From CAYVRJ01 sp964453645 (GTDB lineage: Bacteria > Bacillota > Clostridia > Christensenellales > JAWKQI01): DNA of 46,966 bases. The position numbers and the translations under genes were made by a program. Of the stretch, positions 40,563-46,966 are shown in pieces. The first letter of the stretch is position 1; every line of letters starts with the position of its first letter. The notes under the pieces are model-generated. The model worked only from the letters and a program-made list of their open reading frames with translations. It was not told the DNA's origin and searched no databases. The stretch covers positions 1 through 46,966 of the forward strand of contig CAYVRJ010000014.1 of the NCBI GenBank assembly GCA_964453645.1, given 5' to 3'.

Positions 40563-41549
40563 ATGTTGAGGATTGGGATTGTGGGAACGGGTACGATTTC
40601 GGGGATGTTTTGCCGTGCAGCTGCTCTGGCAAACGATGTGGAGCTCTTTGGGGTGTATTCCCGCAGTGCTAAGAAGGGAGAAAGCTTTCTTAACGAACAA
40701 GGGCTTGAAATGCCGGTGTATACCGATTTAGAGGCCATGGCCAATAGCACCATAGACGCTGTGTATATCGCCAGCCCCAATTCATTGCATTTTACACAGG
40801 CAAAGGTGTTTCTTGAGGCAAACAAGCACGTGTTGTGCGAAAAGCCTGTCACTGTCACCCCCGGTGAACTCTCTTTACTGCAAAGTTTAGCAAAGGATAA
40901 GGGGCTTATCTTTTTAGAAGGGGTCATGTCCCTGCATTCGGTGAACCGTCCCCACTTGGAGTCTGCTCTTGGGGAAATCGGAACCATTCGGGAAGCGAGG
41001 ATTTGTTTTTCCCAACTGTCCTCCAAATACGGTGCATTTAAGAGGGGTGAACTGCCCAACATCTTCAACCCCGAATATGCAACCGGTGCCCTCATGGACA
41101 TCGGGGTGTATTGCGTCAACTTAGCCGTGTGGCTCTTTGGGGTGCCCGAGAGTGTATCGGCTCACGCTGTGTTTTTACCCGGCGGAGCAGACGGTGCGGG
41201 TTGTGCCCTCTTTAAATACGGGGATAAAGTGGTGACCTTGGGATATTCCAAAACCGGACAGGGTGTTGCGGGTTCGGAGTTTTTGGGAGACACCGGCAGT
41301 GTGTCATTGGAGGCCGTGTCCTATCTCTCGGGTTTAAAACTGCACGCCAAAGAGGACGTGAAACCCGTTGGATTAGACATCGACCACATTCAAGCGCTGA
41401 CATTTGAAATTGAGGATTTTTATAAATACATCAATGACTATAACGCAAACAAAGAGGAGTATCACCACATGACCCACAACGCCATGAGCGTGAGTAAGGT
41501 GATGGAGGAGATGCGCAAGCAAGCAAATATTGTTTTTGTAAGGAGGTAG
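40563..41549 (+). CDS. Gfo/Idh/MocA-family oxidoreductase
   Basis: 328 residues. NAD(P) fold at the start: LRIGIVGTGTISGMFCRAAA. Then YIASPNSLHFTQAKVFLEAN, and the signature HVLCEKPVTV with the catalytic-region Lys-Pro. A C-terminal alpha/beta domain includes GALMDIGVYCVNLAVWLFG. It oxidises or reduces a sugar or cyclitol or similar compound; which one is unclear. ATG follows GAGGTG at 6 nt. The next gene starts 4 nt after its stop. Confidence 0.93.
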   Translation: MLRIGIVGTGTISGMFCRAAALANDVELFGVYSRSAKKGESFLNEQGLEMPVYTDLEAMANSTIDAVYIASPNSLHFTQAKVFLEANKHVLCEKPVTVTPGELSLLQSLAKDKGLIFLEGVMSLHSVNRPHLESALGEIGTIREARICFSQLSSKYGAFKRGELPNIFNPEYATGALMDIGVYCVNLAVWLFGVPESVSAHAVFLPGGADGAGCALFKYGDKVVTLGYSKTGQGVAGSEFLGDTGSVSLEAVSYLSGLKLHAKEDVKPVGLDIDHIQALTFEIEDFYKYINDYNANKEEYHHMTHNAMSVSKVMEEMRKQANIVFVRR

Positions 41550-41553
41550 AGAC

Positions 41554-42189
41554 ATGAAACACATTTTGTGTTACGGGGATTCCAACACGTGGGGGGCAAA
41601 ACCCCTCTCCTTCGACCGCTACGGATGGGATGAGCGGTGGACGGGCGTAATGAGTCAAACTTTGGGTTCGGGGTATCACATCTATGAAAACGGGCTCAAT
41701 GGACGAACCACGGTGTTTGACGATCCCGTGGAAATCGATCGCAACGGCAGAATTGCCCTAAACGTGACTATGATGGTCAATGCACCGCTGGATCTTGTCA
41801 TTGTGATGCTGGGCACCAACGATATTAAGGACAGAATCTGCGCCTCCCCTTGGGATATCGGCTGGGGGATGGAACTGCTGGTTAAGGAAATAAAAAAACC
41901 CGACTACGGGTATGGAAAACCACCTCAAGTGCTCATCGCTGCACCGGTTGTTATCAATACCGATTGGGAAGAGGGATGTATGTTATACACCATGTTTTCC
42001 GATGAATCGGTGAAAAAATCCAAGGAATTACCCCAAATCTACGAGTATATTGCAAAGAAGAATGACTGTCACTTTATCGATGTTTCCAAGATTGTAAAAC
42101 CCGAACGGGACGGCGTTCACCTGCTGGAACACGCCCACGCAACAGTGGGCAAGGCTATGGCAGCCAAAGTTTTAGAGATATTGGGTTAA
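41554..42189 (+). CDS. SGNH/GDSL hydrolase
   Basis: 211 residues. Block I ILCYGDSNTWG has the Ser nucleophile, ENGLNGRTTVFDD holds the Gly, block III VMLGTNDIKD the Asn, and DGVHLLEHAHATVG the Asp-x-x-His pair. It is a cytosolic esterase/acylhydrolase like those that deacetylate sugars or arylesters. The ribosome site AGGAGG lies within the end of the preceding gene. The pair may act on the same (perhaps acylated sugar) substrate, by inference. Confidence 0.92.
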   Translation: MKHILCYGDSNTWGAKPLSFDRYGWDERWTGVMSQTLGSGYHIYENGLNGRTTVFDDPVEIDRNGRIALNVTMMVNAPLDLVIVMLGTNDIKDRICASPWDIGWGMELLVKEIKKPDYGYGKPPQVLIAAPVVINTDWEEGCMLYTMFSDESVKKSKELPQIYEYIAKKNDCHFIDVSKIVKPERDGVHLLEHAHATVGKAMAAKVLEILG

Positions 42190-42199
42190 CCCTATGTAG

Positions 42200-42227
42200 A
42201 TCACACTTTGTGTGACCAAAGTGTGAT
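42200..42227. terminator. hairpin between converging genes
   Basis: ATCACACTTTG and CAAAGTGTGAT form 11 bp with a 6-base loop. No long T run follows, so it is a possible rather than certain terminator for the SGNH gene and the converging beta-helix gene. Confidence 0.55.
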
Positions 42228-42237
42228 TGTAGTACCA

Positions 42238-43713
42238 TCAGCTCGAGGGCTTAACAGAAATCACTCTGCTCGCAGCCAACCCCCCTGCCCGCACGGTAAT
42301 CGTGTGCTGGCCGGGGCTGAGCCGTCCGGCACAGACCGAAGCGTACCCCCCCAACAGGGTGGTGGTGGACAAAGTGGTGTTGCCGTCCACGGTGAATTCC
42401 ACGGGAATATCTCTTCCCCCGGGAAAGTTGATGAGGGCGGACAACACGGGGTATTCACTGGACGTGGTGTTCGTCTTGCCGATATACCGTATGCCCCGCA
42501 CATAAGTGGCCCAAAATCCCGGATAGGCATCCAAAATCTCCGATAAAGGCCATTCCTTGGGCACCACGTCTTTGGCGGACTCTTGCTTATAACTTGCAAT
42601 AAAGGGCAGTGTCTCCACCGGGCCGGCAATACCCCCTGTGCTCATCACCGAACCGCCGGGGCCCCACCAGTTTTGGTCGGCCTTAAGAACCCCCTGACCC
42701 AAGTTGCGCACCATATACCCGATGGATGTGTGGGGAATGGGGGTAATACCTGCATCCCCAAAAGCGTTTTGTGCAACGAGAATGGATTCCGAATCAACCC
42801 CTTTGCGCACGGTCAATCCCCTGCCGAAGATTTCGTTGGTGAACTCGTTGTTGATCACCGCCACATCCTTGGAGGGGCGTCGAAAGCCGTATTCATCCCC
42901 CCACAGGGAGAGGGAACCTCCGTTTTTAAACAGGTTACCCGAAATGACCCCCGACTGAATGCCCAGGGTACACCCTGCCCCGTCCACCACATTGCCATAC
43001 ATCTCTCCGTCGTAAATATTACACGCGTGGAAACACGAACTGCCCGAAGCACTGGCAAAGTAATTACCCACCATCTTCAATCCGTCGATCAAATAGGTGG
43101 CTGGGTCTGCACTGGCTAAAAGGCAGTACTTTCCGTTGAGGTTTTCTAATATATTAAAGTTGATCTCCACGCCCTCGTAGCGGGGCACAGAGCTTCCACC
43201 CCCCAAATTGATGGCGGCAAGGGCATAGGGATCGCCCCCGGAAATGGACTGATCCACAGCGATGATATTGCGCTGAATCTTTAAATTGCGCAGCACCCCG
43301 GGTTCGGTATTGATGCCCAAAAAGGCATCCTTGGAGTGGACGTAACAGGAGCAAATGGTTATATTTTTTAAAGTTTTACCCCCTGCGGAGGCAAAGCTGG
43401 ACACGGGAATATTGATTCCAATGCGAAAGTCCTTCACTTCAAATCCGTTGATCACCACATCACCCGATGTGATGGTGAGTGGATACCGATTTTTAATGAT
43501 ACTCTCTTCCCGTCCATCCTGAGCCGGATTGGCATCGGCTTGGGCACCCAAGAGGACGAGGGGTTTGTTGATGGTTATTTGTTCGTCGTATAAACCGGGA
43601 TACACTTTCACGGTATCCCCGGGAGAGGCTGCGTCGATGGCAGCTTGAATGGACGTAAACTGAGCTTGCGGCAATTGAATGCGGTCGTCGTCTACTGTAA
43701 AAACTGATGTCAT
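42238..43713 (-). CDS. right-handed parallel beta-helix protein
   Basis: 491 residues. The start, PQAQFTSIQAAIDAASPGDTVKVYPGLYDEQITI and NKPLVLLGAQ, is the classic opening of pectate-lyase/NosD-like beta helices. Repeated short strands follow, such as DVVINGFEVKDFRIGINI, then LKNITICSCYVHSKDAFLGI. The last 90 residues form a separate beta domain. There is no signal peptide. I chose ATG at 43713, with GGAGG 5 nt upstream. It may bind or cleave polysaccharide, or be a phage-like or surface structural protein; no catalytic residues were assigned. Confidence 0.8.
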   Translation of the reverse strand: MTSVFTVDDDRIQLPQAQFTSIQAAIDAASPGDTVKVYPGLYDEQITINKPLVLLGAQADANPAQDGREESIIKNRYPLTITSGDVVINGFEVKDFRIGINIPVSSFASAGGKTLKNITICSCYVHSKDAFLGINTEPGVLRNLKIQRNIIAVDQSISGGDPYALAAINLGGGSSVPRYEGVEINFNILENLNGKYCLLASADPATYLIDGLKMVGNYFASASGSSCFHACNIYDGEMYGNVVDGAGCTLGIQSGVISGNLFKNGGSLSLWGDEYGFRRPSKDVAVINNEFTNEIFGRGLTVRKGVDSESILVAQNAFGDAGITPIPHTSIGYMVRNLGQGVLKADQNWWGPGGSVMSTGGIAGPVETLPFIASYKQESAKDVVPKEWPLSEILDAYPGFWATYVRGIRYIGKTNTTSSEYPVLSALINFPGGRDIPVEFTVDGNTTLSTTTLLGGYASVCAGRLSPGQHTITVRAGGLAASRVISVKPSS

Positions 43714-43927
43714 TGTAACCTCCATTGCCAAATTGATTCTCTTTTATTTACCTGCGTAAAATCTAAGTCACAAGTATATCTGGCTAGTATCATTGTATGA
43801 AAACCTGCGGTTTTTGCCCCAAGATGAATTTCCCAGTAATAAATTTCTGCGCTGCTATTTTTGCTGTTTTTGGGATATAATAAAGAATATTCTATAAAAT
43901 GATTAAGAGATACAGGAGATATCATTA

Positions 43928-44623
43928 ATGAATGGATTTCAAACTTGGTTTATGATGAATTGGTCCATCATATGGCTGATCCCCGGCTTGATTTTAGGTC
44001 TGTGGGCCCAGAGTAAGGTGAGCAGAGCCTATCGGGAATACTCTTTGGTGCGCACCAAAACCAATATAAACGCAACCCAAGCGGCAAATAGCATCCTTGC
44101 TGCCAACGGGGTGAACGACGTACACATTGTGCAGGGTGCGGGAGAACTCACCGACCACTACAACCCCCGCAAGAGAACCATTCAGCTTTCCACAAACGTA
44201 TACGACTCCCCGTCGGTTGCGGCGGTGGCCATTGCCGCCCACGAGTGCGGACACGCAATACAGCACGCCAAGGGGTATTTCTTTTTGCGGTTGCGCAACG
44301 CCTTGGTGCCCATTGTGAACTTTGGTTCGGCTATGACCCTGCCCCTGCTGCTCTTGGGCATCTTTTTTTCGGCTACATCGTTGATCGACATTGCGGTGAT
44401 CGTCTTTGCCGTGGCCTTTGTCTTTCAATTGGTCACCCTGCCGGTGGAGACCAACGCTTCCAAACGGGCACTCTTAGCCATTGAAAGCCAAGGCATCGTA
44501 GCCCCCGATGAACTGCACATGGCAAAAAAGGTTTTGTCGGCAGCAGCACTCACGTATGTGGCCGCTATGGTGATGTCCCTACTCAACCTCATGCGGTTTA
44601 TGATGATTGCGCGCAGGCGATAA
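43928..44623 (+). CDS. YugP-like zinc metallopeptidase, membrane
   Basis: 231 residues. It begins with a membrane segment, then a conserved N-terminal part (GLWAQSKVSRAYREYSLV). The metal site AIAAHECGHAIQHAKGY follows, and later helices in the membrane end with LMRFMMIARRR. The HExxH-type motif is HECGH. The family is called neutral zinc metallopeptidase YugP; its natural substrate is not known to me. ATG follows AGGAG at about 10 nt. A TATAAT box is at 43876-43881. Confidence 0.88.
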   Translation: MNGFQTWFMMNWSIIWLIPGLILGLWAQSKVSRAYREYSLVRTKTNINATQAANSILAANGVNDVHIVQGAGELTDHYNPRKRTIQLSTNVYDSPSVAAVAIAAHECGHAIQHAKGYFFLRLRNALVPIVNFGSAMTLPLLLLGIFFSATSLIDIAVIVFAVAFVFQLVTLPVETNASKRALLAIESQGIVAPDELHMAKKVLSAAALTYVAAMVMSLLNLMRFMMIARRR

Positions 44624-44663
44624 TATTTTTAAAAGAGACTAAAGAATTGTCGCAATTATAACG

Positions 44664-44692
44664 ATATTGTTGATGAATTGATTTTTTATAAT
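44664..44692 (+). promoter_or_regulatory. promoter of the structured RNA
   Basis: TATAAT (44687-44692) is perfect. The -35 is weak (ATATTG at 44664-44669, 17-bp spacer). Transcription should start near 44700. Confidence 0.5.
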
Positions 44693-44699
44693 ATTGTTA

Positions 44700-44896
44700 G
44701 GGGTCTAATGGTTTTTTAGACTGGCAATACGCACTGTGCGGATGTTTTGTAAAATTGCCAAACATTTGCCTGATGAGGGTAGACGGCACACTTTGCCGAA
44801 ACAGTACCCGAAGGCGTGCACAGCAACAGATAGAGCTTTCAAAGACAGGGGGTTGCTCCTGTCCAATACTAAAACGCACATACTGCGTTTTTTTTT
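44700..44896 (+). ncRNA. probable structured RNA, class not identified
   Basis: About 197 nt without a reading frame of note, bounded by a TATAAT box and a terminator. Stems visible: GTCTAA/TTAGAC (44703-44721), GGCAAT/ATTGCC (44723-44759) enclosing CGCA/TGCG, GGGTA/TACCC (44777-44809) enclosing CGGCA/TGCCG, and GACAGG/CCTGTC (44844-44863). GCC-TGATGA...GAA-GGC around the third stem resembles a kink-turn. The size would fit 6S RNA, but I see no 6S-like rod. Because it has its own terminator it is either a free RNA or an attenuated leader of the NlpC/P60 gene. Confidence 0.55.
44872..44896 (+). terminator. intrinsic terminator of the structured RNA
   Basis: AAACGCA, loop CATAC, TGCGTTT, then further T to 44896. 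It lies 180 bp before the NlpC/P60 start. Confidence 0.85.
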
Positions 44897-45075
44897 GCGT
44901 TTAATTTTTCCAATTTGGAGAAATATTGAGCATTTCGAAGCATTTCTAAACATGCTCGTAATAAAATCGTAATAAATATAACACAAAAGACATAACACGT
45001 CATCACAGCGAAATACTTGCCTTGAAAAAAACCCTATCAATTGCTAAAATAAGTGCATATAGGAGAAATTTGATC

Positions 45076-46275
45076 ATGATAAGACGAATATTTGCTGCAA
45101 CAACGCTGTTTATACTGATTGTATCCCTTCCCCTCACCGCTCTTGGTGTGGACAGAAACGAGAAGTTACTCAAGGGGGATAAGGATTCATACGTTTTAGA
45201 GCTGCAAAAGGAACTCTTTACACAGGGGTATCTGAAAATGAATCCCACCGGCTACTACGGTACGGATACCGAAGCTGCTGTCATGGCGTTTCAAAAAAAG
45301 AACGGACTAAAGGTGGACGGCAAGGCTGGGCCCGAGACCCGCAAAAAACTGCTGGGTGCCAAATACGCCCCCATTGCAGAGGTGCGCAACGTGCCCTCCG
45401 AAAGTGTGCAGGACACCCAGGGGTATGAGGCCCTCTATCCGGGGGACAAGGGTACCGATGTGGAGAAATTACAGCAACGGCTCATGGATATGGGGTATTA
45501 CACCTACGACAAACTCACCGGGTATTTCGGCCCTGCCACCCAAAGTGGTGTGGAGAGCTTTCAGCGGGTGAATAAATTAAAAGTAGACGGCATTGCCGGC
45601 GGGGAGACACTGAAACTGCTGTATTCGGGGGCTGCCAAGAACTATACCATGACCCAAGGGGACAGAGGGGACGACGTGAAGGCCATGCAAAAGAAACTGA
45701 TCTCCCTGGGGTATTTGGGGGGCAGTGCAACGGGTTACTTTGGCACCACCACCGAGGAAGTGGTGAAAGTGTTTCAACAGCAGCACGGCCTTTCCGCAGA
45801 CGGCAAGGCGGGAAAGAACACCCTGACGGTGTTAAATTCCCCCAGTGCCTTAAAAAATCCTGGCAAGGCTATTAGTGCCGCACCGGGGGAAAAGTTAAGC
45901 CCCATCGACAAGATGATCGAGTATTCCAAGACCTTGCAGGGCAAGCGTTATGTGCTGGGGGGCAACGGGCCCAGTGTGTTTGACTGTTCGGGTTATGTGC
46001 GCTATGTGCTCAAAAATGTGGGGGTTGTGCTGCCCCGCACCTCTTACGATCAATCGAAGGTAGTAAAGTATAAGACCATCGACAGTATTGGGGATCTGTC
46101 AAAGGGAGATTTAATGTTCTTTAAGACCAGTTCCAAGGAGATTGGGCATGTGGGCATTTATTTGGGGGGCAGTAAATTTATCCACTGTGCGCCTGGGGTG
46201 GGGGTGAAAATCGAAACGTTGGCACCCGGCAAGTATTATTACGAACGTTTTCGCTGGGGAAAGAGGATTTTTTAA
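45076..46275 (+). CDS. secreted NlpC/P60 peptidoglycan hydrolase
   Basis: 399 residues. A signal peptide (MIRRIFAATTLFILIVSLPL) is followed by three peptidoglycan-binding repeats, each with LQxxLxxxGY...TGYYG/TGYFG...VxxFQ...VDGxAG. The C-terminal NlpC/P60 domain has the catalytic Cys in FDCSGYVRYVL, His in EIGHVGIYLGG and a third polar residue in FIHCAPG. It cuts stem peptides (D-Glu/diamino acid link) in the wall. I chose ATG at 45076 with AGGAG 10 nt upstream; a TTG at 45070 is closer to that site and possible. Confidence 0.93.
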   Translation: MIRRIFAATTLFILIVSLPLTALGVDRNEKLLKGDKDSYVLELQKELFTQGYLKMNPTGYYGTDTEAAVMAFQKKNGLKVDGKAGPETRKKLLGAKYAPIAEVRNVPSESVQDTQGYEALYPGDKGTDVEKLQQRLMDMGYYTYDKLTGYFGPATQSGVESFQRVNKLKVDGIAGGETLKLLYSGAAKNYTMTQGDRGDDVKAMQKKLISLGYLGGSATGYFGTTTEEVVKVFQQQHGLSADGKAGKNTLTVLNSPSALKNPGKAISAAPGEKLSPIDKMIEYSKTLQGKRYVLGGNGPSVFDCSGYVRYVLKNVGVVLPRTSYDQSKVVKYKTIDSIGDLSKGDLMFFKTSSKEIGHVGIYLGGSKFIHCAPGVGVKIETLAPGKYYYERFRWGKRIF

Positions 46276-46342
46276 AAGATCAGCCAATTATTAAATTATG
46301 GAAACGTGGACATACTAACGAAAAACAAAACGGAGGGTACAT

Positions 46343-46882
46343 ATGAACTTTCAAGATTCCAAGACGTGGGCAAATCTGATGGCTGCATTTGCAGGTGAAT
46401 CTCAGGCTCGAAACAAATACACCTACTACGAGAGCAAGGCGCGCAAAGAGGGTTATGAGCAGATTGCCAATATTTTTAAGCTGACAGCGGACAACGAAAA
46501 GGAACACGCAAAGATTTGGTTTAAGCTGCTACACGACGATTCCATTCCCACAACGGCACAGAACCTAGCCGATGCTGCGGCAGGGGAAAAGTTTGAGTGG
46601 ACGGAGATGTACGCAGAATTTGCAAAAGTTGCGAAAGAAGAGGGTTATACGAAGATTGCCAATTTATTCGACGGAGTTGCCAAAGTGGAGAAGGAGCACG
46701 AGGAGCGGTACAACACATTGCTGGACAACTTAAACAAGTCGGCAGTGTTTACCAAGCCCCAGAGCCAAGAGTGGATTTGCACCAACTGTGGGCACATACA
46801 CAACGGCACCTCTGCACCCCAGCAGTGCCCCGTGTGCGCACATCCCCAGGCGTATTTTGAGATTCGGGCAAAGAATTACTAG
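46343..46882 (+). CDS. rubrerythrin
   Basis: 179 residues. The diiron four-helix part has the ligands in FAGESQARNKYTYYESKA, DNEKEHAKIWFKLL, and VAKVEKEHEERYN. The C-terminal rubredoxin-like part has the four Cys in WICTNCGHIHNG and QQCPVCAHPQAYF. It reduces hydrogen peroxide in anaerobes and supports the view of an anaerobic host. ATG follows CGGAGGG. A hairpin repeat follows the stop by 20 nt. Confidence 0.97.
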   Translation: MNFQDSKTWANLMAAFAGESQARNKYTYYESKARKEGYEQIANIFKLTADNEKEHAKIWFKLLHDDSIPTTAQNLADAAAGEKFEWTEMYAEFAKVAKEEGYTKIANLFDGVAKVEKEHEERYNTLLDNLNKSAVFTKPQSQEWICTNCGHIHNGTSAPQQCPVCAHPQAYFEIRAKNY

Positions 46883-46901
46883 GATTGTTGCTTTCTTTTC
46901 T

Positions 46902-46966
46902 TGGGGCTTAAGCCCCAAACCCCGCCAAAGGGTATTTTTGAAAAAATACCCTTTGGAAACCCAAAA
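46902..46966 (+). repeat. multi-hairpin intergenic repeat, copy 3, cut by window end
   Basis: GGGGCTTAAGCCCC, then AAAGGGTATTTTT/AAAAATACCCTTT and the start of the next conserved part. It is inverted relative to copies 1 and 2 on the map, yet has the same orientation relative to the gene stop before it (rubrerythrin). Confidence 0.8.

Noticed and set aside
44768..44815. Hammerhead ribozyme-like core (CTGATGAG ... GAA)
   Set aside because: The flanks pair as GCC/GGC around an internal loop and the conserved GAAA is only GAA, so the hammerhead three-way junction cannot form; a kink-turn fits better.
44700..45075. ydaO/c-di-AMP riboswitch before the NlpC/P60 gene
   Set aside because: The gene context fits but the conserved sequence blocks of that riboswitch are not seen.
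1..46966. CRISPR array, prophage or transposase genes
   Set aside because: No regularly spaced repeats, integrase, phage structural or transposase motifs were found.

Overview
The window reads as a contig from a spore-former-related member of the class Clostridia (Firmicutes). The support is a Spo0A homologue, SigmaA-type promoters, strong GGAGG ribosome sites, class B sortases, a rubrerythrin, and tRNA genes without encoded CCA. A run of 10 N inside a C-homopolymer stretch (7072-7081) suggests a scaffolded draft or metagenome assembly. I cannot name the family or genus.

Layout. 1-1740: the 3' end of a tRNA-Leu and two toxin-antitoxin pairs. The second pair sits between a small gene and a 67-bp copy of that gene's 3' end. 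1800-5650: three genes (four homologous units) of an unrecognised multi-membrane-segment family, a small protein, and an XRE regulator that is probably leaderless. 5690-9650: spo0A on the minus strand, then a substrate-binding lipoprotein (interrupted by the gap), a FolT-like ECF S component and an iron-dependent alcohol dehydrogenase. 9890-15450: a compact pyrimidine operon pyrB-pyrC-pyrF-pyrK-pyrD-pyrE on the minus strand, with repeated mini-ORFs before pyrB and pyrC and a 58-bp duplication at the pyrK/pyrD junction. 15570-18000: a DUF1002 protein and an MFS exporter. 18040-22610: two successive sortase B + VWA surface-protein modules. 22740-30160: a class D beta-lactamase-like lipoprotein, two chemotaxis receptors flanking a large HTH protein, and an EamA transporter. 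30350-33820: a regulator with an HTH at each end, an Avd-like four-helix-bundle protein, and a wall-anchored C-type-lectin-like protein. The last carries an NNC-rich variable-looking segment that resembles the target of a diversity-generating retroelement (DGR). 33900-40290: tRNA-Ser(GCT), ddl, a membrane-anchored murF, a hydrolase, rimI, tsaB, tsaE and an amidohydrolase. 40560-46880: a Gfo/Idh/MocA oxidoreductase, an SGNH hydrolase, a beta-helix protein, a YugP-like peptidase, a probable structured RNA with its own promoter and terminator, an NlpC/P60 hydrolase and rubrerythrin.

The most interesting material is, in order: (1) the DGR-target-like locus at 31.7-33.8 kb, which has a single-base frameshift at a C tract and no reverse transcriptase or template repeat in the window; (2) the chains of overlapping mini-ORFs and duplicated start regions in the pyr operon; (3) a multi-hairpin intergenic repeat at three places, with compensatory stem changes and constant polarity relative to the upstream stop codon; (4) the unassigned RNA near 44.7-44.9 kb; (5) the tandem membrane-protein family. 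All functional statements rest on reading the sequence and remembered family motifs; no database search was run.
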